The position numbers and the translations under genes were made by a program. Shown piece by piece: positions 10,472 through 23,000 of a stretch of 64,000 bases of DNA. The stretch comes from Hansfordia pulvinata. Its lineage: Eukaryota; Ascomycota; Sordariomycetes; Xylariales. How positions within the stretch are numbered: position 1 is the stretch's first letter; every line of letters begins with the position of its first letter. The notes under the pieces were generated by a model, which did not search any database, was not told where the DNA came from, and saw only the letters and a program-made list of their open reading frames with translations. The stretch is from contig BJKQ01000001.1 of assembly GCA_006538405.1 (NCBI GenBank), positions 868,001-932,000 on the forward strand. The letters are read 5' to 3'.

Positions 10472-11827
10472 ATGTCCGACCCGGTAGCCCCGGTTCCGGC
10501 ACCGGCTCCGGCCCCGACTTCAGGCCCCTCTCCCTCATCCTCCGCGTCTTCTCCCTATCCCTATGCCCACGCTCCAGACATCATCCGCGCCCATCAGAAA
10601 GACGCCTATTTCCAGGGCGTCCTGACCCACCAGCTCGCCGACCTCCACCGCCGCCTGCTGGGCGCCCGCTCCGCCCATGCCTGGTCCGCCGAATCGCGCT
10701 CCGCTGCCGACTTGCTCTATCTATGCGCCACCACGCTGCTTGGCAACCGAACTCTCGGCGAAGAGTATTGCGGGCTCGTTCAAGTCGAAAATTCGGTCCC
10801 ATCGCATTCATCGTCTCCTCCGAAAGCCAGCGGGAACGCCGATGCCGGAGCCCCTCGCGCCGACGCTTTGCCTTCCTTACCTCGGCGCGCCTCATACATC
10901 GCTGCCAGCATCTTGCTGCCCTACGCACTGGGTCGCCTGCTCCCCCGTATACGGGCTCGCATTCGCGCCCGTCTTGAGCGCTCCGTTGTTCTGCGGCGTC
11001 AGAGGAATGACGATGCTGCCAACGACGACGGCGACGACAACAAGAACGCCAGGAAACCACCGACCAGGTGGTCTTCGGCCCTGCATACGATACAAACCTA
11101 CATCCTCGACAATCTCACCACCCTCACCTCTCCAGCGCCCGTCCATGCCCTGAGCTTGGCCCTCTTCTACTTCAGCGGGTCCTACTATGAGCTGGCCAAG
11201 CGTCTGACGGGCCTGCGCTACGTCTTCGCCCAGCGGCCCCCACAGGAAGACGGCCAACCCGGCACCAGCAGCAATGGGGGCGGGTACGAGGTCCTCGGTG
11301 TCTTGCTTGTCGTACAGATGGCCGTCCAAGGCTACCTTCATGTGCGCTCGACGCTGCGGCAGGGTGGCTCGGGAGGCGTCTCGCGGGCAGACCGCGGTGG
11401 CGGCGCCTTTGACCTGCCCAACGTCTCGCTGGACGAGAACGCCTACAGCGGCAACAACACCACTCTTCTCCCATCCTCGTCAGCCTATCAGCACAACATC
11501 GACCTGGCCGCGGCCACGCACACGCCCTTCCCAACCGGCGACAGCACCGACGACGGGACCCTGGGGCCCGCTCGCCACGACCTGGCCGACGAGGCCGCGA
11601 TGCGCTGGATCCGCGGCTCTCAGCAGCGCAAGTGCACCCTGTGCCTCGAATGCCTGCGCGACCCGGCCGCCCCTCCTTGCGGTCACGTTTTCTGCTGGGC
11701 ATGTCTGGGCGACTGGGTTCGCGAGAAGCCCGAATGTCCCCTGTGCCGTCGGGAGGCCCTTGTCCAGCACATATTGCCCCTGCAAGGACCGGTGGCATCT
11801 ATCGGGGCCACGGTCGCCGCGCGGTGA
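10472..11827 (+). CDS. PEX10: Peroxisome biogenesis factor 10 (RING-type E3 ubiquitin ligase)
   Basis: Pex10 forms, with Pex2 and Pex12, the peroxisomal membrane ubiquitin ligase complex that ubiquitinates the import receptor Pex5 for recycling. The gene is one exon of 451 aa. After a Pro/Ala/Ser-rich start, the conserved N-terminal block reads IIRAHQKDAYFQGVL, then LLYLCATTLLGNRTLGEEYC. Hydrophobic segments follow around RASYIAASILLPYALGRLL, ALSLALFYFSGSYYELAKRL and VLGVLLVVQMAVQGYLHV. The C-terminal RING finger spans Cys388 to Cys425 (KCTLC, PCGHVFCWACL, ECPLC), with all eight metal ligands in C3HC4 order. The ATG at 10472 is the first in frame and keeps the family's N-terminal block. No frameshift is seen. 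Confidence 0.93.
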   Translation: MSDPVAPVPAPAPAPTSGPSPSSSASSPYPYAHAPDIIRAHQKDAYFQGVLTHQLADLHRRLLGARSAHAWSAESRSAADLLYLCATTLLGNRTLGEEYCGLVQVENSVPSHSSSPPKASGNADAGAPRADALPSLPRRASYIAASILLPYALGRLLPRIRARIRARLERSVVLRRQRNDDAANDDGDDNKNARKPPTRWSSALHTIQTYILDNLTTLTSPAPVHALSLALFYFSGSYYELAKRLTGLRYVFAQRPPQEDGQPGTSSNGGGYEVLGVLLVVQMAVQGYLHVRSTLRQGGSGGVSRADRGGGAFDLPNVSLDENAYSGNNTTLLPSSSAYQHNIDLAAATHTPFPTGDSTDDGTLGPARHDLADEAAMRWIRGSQQRKCTLCLECLRDPAAPPCGHVFCWACLGDWVREKPECPLCRREALVQHILPLQGPVASIGATVAAR

Positions 11828-13005
11828 AACATAGGATTATCCTCATGCGGCGGAATAATGATAACAGGTGACGGATTATGGACATGAACGAATCTCATGA
11901 TGATGCCAGGTCGGGTGTCGAAAAGACGTGGACCGACAGGGCGCGGAGGGGCGATGGATCCCGTCGCTCCGTGCCAGACGCCGTGAAAGACATGACTCTC
12001 CCATTTCCAGCTGGAAGACCCTCTAACGAAGGGGCTGAAAGAGATGGTGGGGGTGCCAGGCTGCCCTGCGGTCCTTTCGGAGCAACCCCTTTTTGTGTAT
12101 ATATAGCTACCTACTTATATTTCAATGTCGCACCCCTTTCGACTACCTGGTCTGAGCCTGAGTTTAAGGAGTTTGGCGATCCAGGTCCCCTGTTTAGCCC
12201 GATGTATATCCGAATATTGGACCCTGGCCATTCTCCGTGCTTTACCTGGCCCTGGAAAACCTGAATGGCATGACGATGCAAGGCACGTCTAATATAATTT
12301 GTTATTGGAACCACGCAGCATCTGGCACGGCACCCGGGACATAAGACACCAGATCGTTGGCTTGTGTATCTTAGATAGGCCACAGAGATCCTGAATGAAC
12401 AGCAGGAACAGGACAGCAAGACAAGGAATGGCAAAGTCTGGTTTGTAGGTTGATAGTCAAATCTGGTATTCGCTACATTGACCCAAGTAGTTCCGCTTCC
12501 AAAGCAAGATGAAACCGGAAACGGGGAAACACAATAGAAGATCCCGTCACACATTAACACCATTCCCCACCGGCGTCCGCCGCCTGTCCGCCATGCTACC
12601 AAGTCCGTTCCCAATGCAATGTGGCTTGACGCGATGCTGCGTTTCCTTCGTGTCCGCATGGCTCCTATCCGTCCAACGACTGTCCCACCGATGATTCAAA
12701 ATAAATGCCCCCAACACCCCCGGTCCGCAACCGGTCTCCGTCCGCCTGCGCGACAGCTCCGAGACTCGCGGCGGTAAGGGACTGGGAACCCCCACATTAG
12801 ACAAGAACAAACAGTGGCCACCGGCGTTTGCGCTGAAGCATTCGCTGGTCATCTTTTGGGCGTCCTGAACTGAAAACGATGTCGCATCGCCAGAGGTATC
12901 GAGCTTCTCGGTAAAGCAAATGAAAGCAAATCCGCAACGCCGTGTCGACTTCTAAATTGAAACCCGTTTCAAATGCCGGATGATGGTCGAATAGGAGCCT
13001 TCGAT
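11828..13005. other. Convergent 3' spacer between Pex10 and the LYAR-type gene
   Basis: Both neighbours end into this spacer, so it should hold two 3' untranslated regions. The long leftward open frame between 12111 and 12659 has no family-like content and I treat it as noncoding. Confidence 0.5.
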
Positions 13006-15208
13006 TCAATCCTCCTCGATAGAGAATAGGACAATCTCGCCGCGGTCGTTGCGGCGCATGCGCAGCGAGCGCCATAGCTCCTTTTCCTCGCCATGCTTGC
13101 CGAGGCTGTCCTCTGACGAAGCCCGCTCGCGCAAGAATCTCTTGAGAGCCTTGTTGACGCTGCATCCCCGGTCGCTTTCGGGGCCCTTGTTGCAGTAGCT
13201 GAGGAATAGATCGGATCGAGGGCGGTACAAAACCATTTGTCCCGCGTTGGCGTCTTTATTCTCACCGTCTTGGGTTGGACGGTATTCGATCATCTTCGGG
13301 GCTTCTCGCTGGAAGAGCGGCGCGTGTGGGGCCTCTTCTTCTTGGTCTTTTCCTTGCGTTCGGTCGAATGTTTTCTCTTCTTCGATGACGTCTTGGTTCG
13401 CGACGAGCCTCCGATGAGAGCCCTGAAGCCGGTACTCAGGCCCTCTGAGCGGTGCGATTTCGAGTGTTTAGAGGACTTCTTCGTCTTCTTGACGGGGCTG
13501 ACATGGCCAGGCGAGTGGTCGCCAGCATCGCCACCAGAGTAGTCGGGCGAGGGTGGGAATTGCGGCGGGCGCATAAGGCGGTTGAGGCCGCCGGTGAGAC
13601 CAGAGTGGAGAACAGGCGGCGCATCCGTCATTTCCTCGTCGTTGTGGCCTTGGACGGCGGTATTGATTTGCAGCTCGCCTCCTCGTTTGCGTTTCTTGTC
13701 TTTCTTCGAGTCGCTGTCCTTGCTCTTTTTGCGGTGTGCCTTGGGGGCCGGCGTCTCGTACATTTGAGCAACGGTGCCATCAGCGTAGGTCACCATGCCT
13801 TGTTCATCCACCATGTAAGCGGACGGGTCGATATAATCCTCTTCTCTCGCATGGAATCGCACGAGTTGGCGGACAGGCGGTGCGGGCTGCATTTGTTGCA
13901 TGTCTTGATGCTGAGTAGGCAAAGCCATGGTGGAAGCATTGGGAGTAGAGTTGACCAGGAAGTCGAAGACATTGTGTTGCCCCTCGTCCGGAACGGCAGA
14001 CGGAGGTGTGGGAGCCTCGGGGAGTTCGGCGGACGACCTCGTGTCCTCGTCGTCGGCTTCGTGAATCTCGTAGTCCTGCCACTCGTCGGCGGCGGCCTCG
14101 GCGGCTTCCTGAACATAAGCGGTGTGATACATGTTGTCTTTCTGTTGTGTATGGCCCTGGTTCCCTTGGCCGGGTTTCTGTTTCTTGGGTTTGTAGAGTG
14201 CGCCTTGGTATTTCTGGTCTTCCGTCATACAAGTCTAGAGACAGCAGGTCAGGCGAGCAGGTCGATAAGAGGAGTGCTGGCAAGAGGCAGGCCCAACTCA
14301 CGGTATGAGAGCGATACTCGTTTCCGGGGAAGTAGACCATGCAGTCGATACAGGTAAAGGTTGCGCCTCGGCAACGGTTTCTGTGCGGGTCGAGCTTCTT
14401 CTTGGTCAAAACATCACCACACGTCTGTGCACAGAGTCAGAGAGGCAAGATCAGGCAAATGGCAGCGGGGAGCGGCCACAGCAACGGCAGGGTATAGCAA
14501 GTTATAGGGCGTGAGAAGTAGAAAAGCATGGGGGCGGAGGTTAGGAGGGGTGGTGGAGGAGGTCAGGAGATGAGAAGGTGTTATGATACAATCGATAGTC
14601 AGGGCTGGCGGCGGGCTCACTCGAGCTTCATGCCAGGGAGACAGACGGCGAGTACGTACTGTGCAGGTACGAGGGCGTCCACATGTGGGCAGTCCCGACG
14701 GACGGGTGTCGCACGGGGGAGATGATGAGGTAGTAGCGGCAGGCCGGACTAAGCAAGGCGGCAGGCCAGACCAAGGTTGAAAGGAAGGACGGGAAGGCGT
14801 TGATCCATGCCAGGGTCACGTACGCATGAGTGTATGTGTGAGTGTGTGCGAGTGTATGTATGTATGCACGTATGCGCCCGTACCTGTGCACGACACAAGC
14901 GCTCGGGGGGGCGGCGATCCACGAAGGAGAAAGGTGGGCTTGGGGGCAGCATGGGGAAGGGGGGGGTGTAGGGGAGGGTACTTGTATTAAGCACGGAATG
15001 TCGTGTGTCAAATGGGGGTGGGTGTGTCAGGGCCCGTCGGGGCCGCGAGGTGTGTGGGTGGTGTGTGATGTCAGGCCGGCAGGGCGACCCCTTGGGCCGT
15101 AATGCGAAGGGCGGGCTGAGGGGACTGCTGCGCGGACGGGATTGGAAGGGCAGGGCAGATTAACAAGAGGATGGAGGGGCGCATTACCTCACACGAGAAG
15201 GAAACCAT
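13006..15208 (-). CDS. LYAR-type C2HC zinc-finger nucleolar protein (frameshifted near its C-terminus)
   Basis: LYAR proteins (cell growth-regulating nucleolar protein) are nucleolar zinc-finger factors linked to ribosome biogenesis. Exons are 15208-15188 (seven codons, MVSFSCE), 14424-14302 and 14234-13006. The introns are 763 bp, with donor GTAATG inside the first finger, and 67 bp, with donor GTGAGT. Spliced, the N-terminus reads MVSFSCE-TCGDVLTKKKLD, then PHRNRCRGATFTCIDC, then NEYRSHT-TCMTEDQKYQGALY, the two tandem fingers of the family. A Lys/Ser-rich middle follows. The conserved C-terminal block (GCSVNKALKRFLRERASS, KELWRSLRMRRNDRGEIVLF) sits in a different frame. One base is missing near a CCCC run at 13298-13301; without it the frame stops at 13290. 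The restored length is 457 aa. The very long first intron is inferred from the exact fit of the finger. Confidence 0.8.
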
Positions 15209-15342
15209 GGCTGTGAGTGGTCCAGGGTCCCAAGGGCGGAAGTGGTGATTGGCGCGAGGGTGCCTGTCGCGTTCGAGTCGGCGGCTGCGAGTGGTTGATG
15301 GGCGGCCAGAAAGCGGTTCTGGAACGGGGGCTTCTTTGTTGA

Positions 15343-15356
15343 CGTCGTCGTCGTCG

Positions 15357-15420
<64 letters not shown>

Positions 15421-15421
15421 T
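15343..15421. repeat. Compound trinucleotide microsatellite (GTC)n(GTT)n(GCT)n
   Basis: About 79 bp of uninterrupted trinucleotides: roughly four GTC, fourteen GTT and eight GCT units. It lies about 135 bp upstream of the LYAR-type start codon, so in that gene's promoter or leader, not in its coding exons. Confidence 0.9.
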
Positions 15422-16269
15422 ATTTCTGCTGCTTATAGACGGAGATTGATGTGCGCACCCGGCTGGGGGGGTTGGTGCTGAGTGTGGCGCGGGTGGTGAT
15501 AGGTGATGATGGGCTCTGCACTTTTCTCCAGTCAGGAAACTGGAGGGTGAGAGGGAGAGGGACAGGGACAGTCGCCCGCCAACCAAAAGAGCAGGCGGGC
15601 GGTGGGCGGCGGGCACCTGCGGCGACGAGTGTGTGGCCGATAAGATCGTATGCTTCACGATAGGAGGCGGTACCTCTCAGTACGCCAGGGATCGCGTGCA
15701 GCAGATGTATCTTACCTTATAGCGGGTGCAGGTGCGGAAGCGGGTGCAGATGCAGCAAGGTCAATGCAGGTGTGGGCCAGGGAGGTGAGGCGAATGAGGA
15801 AGCGCGGCGCCAGTAATAATAAGTTCCGTTCCAGGAGGGTAGGTAGGTACGAGTAGGTCGATTGGACAGAAGTAGGTCGGTGCGAAGTACCTGCTTACTT
15901 TGCTCGAGTGGAGATCAACAAGATGGGTACGTAGTCTGGCTTGATGTCTCTGGCTGGTGTCGTGAGCGGCCGACTGAAGCGACTGGAAGACGGCTGTGCG
16001 GGCGATTCCGCTAGGATCAGAACCGTCCGTCCGTCTGCCCGGGCACAATCCAGTAAGGATGCAAGCTTGGGGGAGCTCGAGTTCTGGGTGCCCGCAGGAT
16101 TCTGAGCTGATCAGATCGAAGTCGACGTCGCGCACGGAGCAGGGGAGCACACGGACTGTTGCCGGGCGTCTTGACTGGCGATGGTGGGCGTGTGATGTTT
16201 ACGTCCCCAGAGGTACGGAGCAGATGGGTCAGCTGAGTGTCGCGGGTGCCGTTCTTCAGTGGGTATCCT

Positions 16270-16313
16270 GTTCTCTCTCTCTCTCTCTGTGTGTGTGGTG
16301 TGTGTGTGTGTGT
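16270..16313. repeat. Compound (CT)n(GT)n microsatellite
   Basis: A TCTCTCTCTC run passes directly into GTGTGTG repeats with a single GG interruption. It lies in the gene-poor spacer; no function is implied. Confidence 0.9.
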
Positions 16314-17375
16314 AATTGTATGGATGGGTGGGTGAGTGGGTGGGTGAGCGAGACGGGTGCTCGTGGCTGTCCGCGCGCGTGGCCGTCCTCTCTTTTCTTG
16401 CTCTGATGGTCCTCGCTCCTTCACTGGCGCACTCTGGTGGGAGAAGCAAAGAACAATGGTTTGGTCGGTGGGGTGGACGAGGATGGGTGGTCTGTTGATG
16501 TTGACTTGTTGCTCGCCAGCTGATGGTCGCTATTTTGCCCGAGTGGGGCGCCTTCCAGGGAGCAACCCGGCCGGGTTCCAATCGTCTCCAACGACACGGA
16601 ACCTATGGTAGCGGCCTGCTCTCAAGCCGCTGCTTTCCCTCTCGTTGCGTTTGCCGTCGCGCGGTGTTGTGTTCCTGTAGCCGTTGCCGTTGTCATGGTG
16701 GTTGTGCAACGGGCAACGCTCGAAGCCCCAGGGCGGACACTGGTGGGCAATTGCTACTCCAACTGAGGCGACACGCACGGCTCACACAAGTCGCCACCCA
16801 GGGTTGTTTTTAGAAGCTGTCAGAGGGGCCGCCGATCCGGTGTCCGGGGTGCTCGCTTAGGTTCCTCAGGTCCTCTTTGTTACTCGTAAGCGGCGCGCCC
16901 GACCGGTTCGGGAGGGCGAGGGCGTGAGTGTCGTGGAGTGTGCGAGGCCTCGTAGGAGGACGAGTACCCTCTTGACACCTCCAACGCCGATCCCGGGGAG
17001 AAGAGCAAGAGTAGAAGGATGTGGCGGGATCGCGTTAGTGAGGTCAACGTGATCACCGCGCAGGAGGTGGGCTGTCTGTCTTGGTGGTGGAAGCGCTCGT
17101 GAGCCTTGACGATGAGGGTGTCGTTGGTCAAGTGGGCCTCGCGACAATGTCTTGGTCGGCAAGTCGCGCTTGCGCTTGCGCCGGTGGCCGTGACTTGGTG
17201 GTCGGAGGGAATCCTGGCGTGGGGCGTGTAGCGTACCTCGCAGATGGGGTGTTTCTCGTTCAATGGTACTTACCACCCTAAGGTTCTCGTACGTAGGTAG
17301 GCAGCCCACTTGGGCTCTTATTACACTGCCCTCGTGATATCAGCAGTTCTCGAGGAGGAGGGGCTGTCTGCTGCT

Positions 17376-17429
17376 CGGGAGATGGAGATGGAGATGGAGA
17401 TGGAGGGGGGGGGGGGGGGGGGGGGGGGG
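17376..17429. repeat. GGAGAT hexamer repeat followed by a 25-base poly-G run
   Basis: Four to five GAGATG units run straight into an uninterrupted G run at 17405-17429. Such a tract can form G-quadruplex-like structures and is also a hotspot for length errors, so its exact length should not be trusted. Confidence 0.85.
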
Positions 17430-20069
17430 ACTGTTGCGTCGCTTTTTCACTCCAGCCTCTTTCCTGTGCCGCTCATCCACGGCCGGCCGCCGCGTCGTGC
17501 AGCATCAATCCGAAAACTCTTCCTGGCCTTGCATGCGTTTGCAGTGTTGGGCGCGTGGGCGCCGCTGCGCAATGCAGCTCGGGCAAAGCCGCAGCCAGTA
17601 GCCGCCGCCCATCGCCAGGGCGCCAACCACTCGCCGTCTGCCTCGCCACCCCACCTCAGGTGCTCACGCTCACTATCTAAGGTACTCGTACCTATGTACT
17701 CGTACGGTCACCTCGCCCTCCCCCACCCTCATCATCGTCACCCTTCACCCCGACTCATCAGTTCAACATGCGTGTCTCCGTTCTGAGGTATCAAATCAAA
17801 TCCATGCACCACCTACCTACTCGTACGAGTAACCACCACCCATTTCAACCGCCTCCCCGTCCAGCCCAACCCAGCCTAGTCCAGCCTAGTCCAGGCCACC
17901 ACGCAGAAGCGCGCCTGCGCACCGGCGCGCAACTTCACGCGAAGACGCCCGGACGCCCTGGCAGCCGGGTGCACACCGCACGACGCACGGCGCAGCACAC
18001 AGCGGCTCATGGTCCTCCTCCACTGGCCGACCGTCCTCCCGTCTTTCCACCTTGGAGTCAGGACATGAGCCCTGGCCACCGCCGGGTCCGCCACCACCAC
18101 CACTACCGCCGCCGCCGCCTCCTCCGCCTCTCGCTCGTAATGCCCACCACCTTCATCACCAACCACACCCCCGGCCTGGCCGACTGCCAGTATCAATGGA
18201 CTCTGGCAGGGGTCACAACCACCGAATCATCGCTTGGGCTCGTCGGTCAGCCGTGGCGGTTCTCCTCTAGGCCTTACGAGCCCGCACACTGCCTGCCCGT
18301 CCCTCTCTCGATACCCGTGCTGAATGCCTCTCACCCTCACCTCCACAGATACCACGCAGCCAACCAGACCGGTCCTTGCTTGACCTCGCCTCGTCCTCAG
18401 GGCCCCTCGAAGTCACGCATCAACCACGCAGAAGGCAAAACCAACTCTCCCGATTCACCGTACAAGTACGCGTAGGCTGTCCCGGTACTACGAGTATTGG
18501 CCACCCCCCCCGCAACCCTGTACGAGTACTCGTGCGCGGCACCTCCTCGGTAGCCTCAAACGACGGCAGATGCGTTACACCTCACTTGGCCGTGTCGCGG
18601 GGGGCGCATCGCTCTCGTAGGCAGATCGGTTGGCCCCAGGTGAGCACCTCCGGCCCGACCGGGATGCCTGCATCGCGCCGGCGCCCGTTTGAGGTTTCGC
18701 ATTGCGGTTCCCGAGCAACTAATCGGGGACTGGTACTCGTACTACGCTTACTCCGTACGGAGCAACCCATGCCCCCCTGGCCCCCTTTCACACATACGAT
18801 ACACGAGTGCCTGCCCCGTACCACTTTTGTTCGTGCCAGTCAACGTCCACGTGTCTCGCTCTGCGGCCCTGCGGCCCCCCCAAGGGCGGGGCGCCCAGAG
18901 AATGAGCATCATACGAGTAGGGCTGACTGTTGACTGTTGACAGCCCATCTCCCATGCGAAGAGGCTCAGAGATGGAACGCGCGCATCAGGGCCCGGACGG
19001 TTCACTCGCGAAGTGATGGCCCAGCTCTTGTAGCTTGTTGAAGAGTAGGGCAACACACCCCGCGCATCAGTCATCTCTGCTCCTCTTGCGGCGGCTGATG
19101 ACTTAGAGGGCTGAGGGCGAGACACGGGCGTGTCAGGGCGCCCGATTCCCCAGACTGGCCCGTACGAGCAGGAGTGCGTCTCGGCCTTGGCCCGGGCTGG
19201 ACAGGGGCTTGAGAGGCAGGCATACGAGGAATAGAAAGTCCATGGCGATCGGAAGGTCGTTTGAGGGCCCCCTCCCCCAGGCCCCGATGATGAGAACGAC
19301 AAGCGCGGTCACAGCCAATGGGTCGGGTTCACACGCATCACTTACCCAAGCCCCCCGGGCCCTCCCATCCTCCCGCGTCCCATAATAAGCAACCGATTGC
19401 CTATCTCGTCCGTGTTCCTGCGGCCGACGGTCCCAGCGCTTCCAGCAGAGCTGCTTGAGGCAAAGCGCAACTCCCAATCGGCTCTGGCGTCAGGGGCGGC
19501 GCAACGGGCGCCGAGCAGAATAGAATATGCGCGAGGAGTCCATACGGGCACGTCTACGAGTCCGAGTACTCGCAAGCCCCAGGAGGTTTCCCCCGATTGC
19601 GTGTGTGATGAGGGGGCTACCTACATACAGCTTTTCTTTTGCTTTCCTCATCCTGCGTACATTATCACTGTCTGTTCACGCTTCCCTTCTCTTTTGCTGC
19701 CTTGGACTTGTACGGACATGAGTACTCGTACACCTCCCGTCACTCGTCACCCAGGTTCGCGAGCGGGGCCAACGTCCCTTTCGGGCCGCTGCTCTCTGCC
19801 CTCTCGGTGCCCGATATGCAGCACAACCTGTATCCGGCGCCAGGCTGACGCGGGAGGGGCGTCTGGCTAACAGAACCAATGCTCCGGGCATGCGAGAGTA
19901 TCAAATGGCCTCAAAACGCATAACGCTTACACGTATTGCCGTTCGTGCCGCGCGCTGGGGGGCAGGGTACCAGCATGGTGCCAAATTTAGACCGGAAGGG
20001 AGGCGTCAGGAACGATTGGCACGGGTCAAGGGGCAGGCCAACGCTGCCTGTCTGTCTGCATCCCCCTCT

Positions 20070-20087
20070 CCCCCCCCCCCCCCCCCC
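20070..20087. repeat. 18-base poly-C run
   Basis: An uninterrupted C run preceded by CCCCCTCT, in the gene-poor spacer. Confidence 0.9.
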
Positions 20088-23000
20088 AATCATTGGCCGG
20101 GAAGCCCGACGGTTATAGACGCAGCAGCCAGAGACACACATTATTAGCCCAGGGCGGCCGCCGCCTCGGCCGCCCCTCAGGAACGCTTCCGGCACGCTGC
20201 CTTTCTTTTTTACTTACCTTACGAGTCTTATTATTCCGACTAGGCGGTGCGTATGAGGCTTATATGCAGGCCGGCGGGTTCAACGGCAGGCCGGGCCCTC
20301 ACCAAGAGAAAAGGAGCCCCTCAAGAGACACGAAGGCGCTGCAATCAAGGCAAGCTTGGGGCGTCCAAGCACAGCGCGCGCCGGTCCGGCCCATAGAGCC
20401 TTTCTCGCCCCCCTTTCCCCAGATTTCTCCCTCCATCCCATCGTCACGCTGCGGCTCGCGCCGGCGCAACCGCAGTGCACGGGGGTGAAGGCGGCCCTGG
20501 CGCGCCCGCGCCCGCGCCCGCGCGCATCAAAGCTCGAAAGCTCCAGCTTCCCCCTCGCGTCCTGCGTCCTGCGATCGTCTGTTCGCCCGAGACCCCATCC
20601 CATCACATGGCAACCGGGAGGGAGAGGGGAGGTGGGGAGGCGGTTTGTAAAGAGGTGTATTCGTACCTGCGACCGCTTACTCGAATCGGGGCGTTCGGGG
20701 GCCGTTCGAGGTGCGAGTAAAAAGACGGCCGCTCCTATTTCGCTCGCCAGGGAAGGTCGTAGTCCGGTTCCACCGGAGGAGGTCTGCGTACGAGTATAGT
20801 AGGCGTTGAGGTGTGCGTAGGAGGGGGTTTGCGTCTGCGTCGCCCGCCCGCTGCCCTGCTGACGTCGTCGACGCCGCCTCATTCCACCGGCCAGCCGCGC
20901 ACGCGCCGCTCCTCGTGATGGCGGTGTGGCAGCAGCAGCAGCAGCTCCTATACTGGAGGGGAGGGAGGGGGTGCACATCGGCTGTCCAGAAATCGCCATG
21001 CGTAGAAGGTGAGATGCAAGGAGGCATGTTGTTCTCCAACGACGGGGTCACTGCTGTTTTCGTCTCTTCCTCCACGTGTCCCGTTCGCATGACAGTACTC
21101 GTAGTTGATAGCGAGACCGCGGAAGAACAACCCCCCCTGGCTTGGACGTCCTGTTGAGAAGGACGTCTGGGCAACGGGACGAGTACGTCAAAGAGGGCCG
21201 TCCGATGCGGGATGGGGTGTCATGTAAGGTGCGCGCCCCCTTGCACAGGTGACGCTCGTGCTCATCACTCTGCCCATCCCACGCCACGGGCCTGGCTGAC
21301 AGGACACGGGTGGGCTCTCGCAAGCAGCAAGCGCGTAGATCCCCGTCTTTCCCCACGATCTGAAGCATCGTTGGATATGCACTTATATCATCCCTCTTGG
21401 CTGAAGGTGTCCGGTTTTGGCAGGACCGCTCGCGCGAGGAAGGGAGCCCGAACATGCCCGAATTCGGACGGAATTGCAAAGCTATCTGGGAAGCGGGCGG
21501 GCTTGACTACGACTGGAGTACCTACTTGCTGGGGTTTGGAAGCTCCAGTATGAAGGTAGATTCACTCTCGTTCTCTCCCCCTTTCCACGTCTCTCTCCTT
21601 TGAAGACGTTGATATAATCGCGGCCGGAAATGCGGATGACGCGGCCACAATCACAACAACCACCACCACCACCACCGCCATCACTGACCCCCACAATGGC
21701 GCCGGCGCCGGATTCCCGCTGGAAAGCAAGCTCTGACAGACAGCTCTCAGTCAGCACTTTGGGGAGGGGAGGGAGGCCTGACTGCGCTTGATCTTTAGGC
21801 GCAGATCTTCGTCGCGAGCCAAAAGATGGACAAGGAAAGGCGATGGCAAAGGCTGCTCGCAGGGGCTCAGTGCTCCGGTACTCGTACCTGTCAAATATTC
21901 AATCGAAATCCATTTTGCTGTTGCAAGTTCAGGTTTGGCATGCGTACTCTGAGGATCTGCTGTGCGCGGTTTGTGGTACTCGTAGTCGTTGAAAACTCGA
22001 TCAGTTCAATTCCCTCCGTGGAATCTGATGCTCGGCGGGTCTTCCGTATATCGATATCAAGCTTCACAGTCAGCGGGCGACTGCATGTCTTGTCTCAGCG
22101 CGGCAAGACCAATACTCAGGCTGCTCGGCCAACAGCACTGATACCTACGTGTAGATTGTGTCGGCAGATACCTTACACACATGAATTGAGCTGCTTTCAA
22201 AAGCATGTCTGAGTTGCCGCGCCTACGAGGGCCCGCGCCCTCTGCGGCTGGGCGTTGAGGCATGCGCCCATCGCCCACGATGCTCGATCCAAGACGCGAT
22301 GCGAGGATCATCATTGTAGGCACCTTTGGAGCCAACGACCCATGGCCCTAGGACCGGGCGAGATTTGCCCAGAGGGGGGAGCGGATGTTTTAATTGACTG
22401 CAGTGCAGATGAGAGGCGGCACCCATACGAGTGTGACGAGTGCTCACATCTACGAGTACTACGAGTACTCAAACGAGTAATCAAACTATTGCAACGGCCT
22501 GGACTCCGCAGCGTGACGAGCAGCCGGGCTCTGCCGCCGTTGCGACTATGAGATGGTAATCTCGGTATCTGGTGGTAGGCTCTCAATAGATGGGGCCATA
22601 GATGTGCGGATCCGGGCCCTGCCCTGCCCTGCCCTGTCCTGGGGCCCTTTCACGGCCGACCACGAGAGGCCAAGAAGCGTTGATTTGATACCTGTCACCA
22701 AGTGACGACGGAGTTGAGCAGGTTCGCGGAAAAGCCGGAGGAAGAGAATAGGGGGTTTCGACGGCGGTGGCAGTGCATGCTCCATTCTGCAGCTGGAGAT
22801 TAACGTGACTGCAACGCCAACTCATCGCCTTGGCCTGCCTCCCCGTGCGGTCGCGGTCGCGGTCCGTGTACGAGTGAGTACTCGCGCGGATAGGGAGGAC
22901 CCAGACGGCGAGGTGGGAAGCAGAAGCGCGTCGGGACGTGGTTTGTTTGCGCGCTTTATTGTTGATCGCCGCCCGAGTCGTGCCGATTCGCGTCGTGCGT

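Noticed and set aside
12111..12659. A 182-codon leftward open frame between Pex10 and the LYAR-type gene
   Set aside because: Its composition is not protein-like (Arg/Cys/Ser patches without domains), it lies between two converging genes, and it is best explained as untranslated sequence.
17768..18475. A 235-codon plus-strand open frame in the gene-poor spacer
   Set aside because: It is His/Pro/Arg/Ser-rich with no domain or signal peptide and no exon context, as expected for chance open frames in C-rich DNA.
20280..20999. A 239-codon leftward open frame
   Set aside because: It consists of low-complexity Arg/Ala/Gly sequence overlapping an equally long frame on the other strand; neither has family features.
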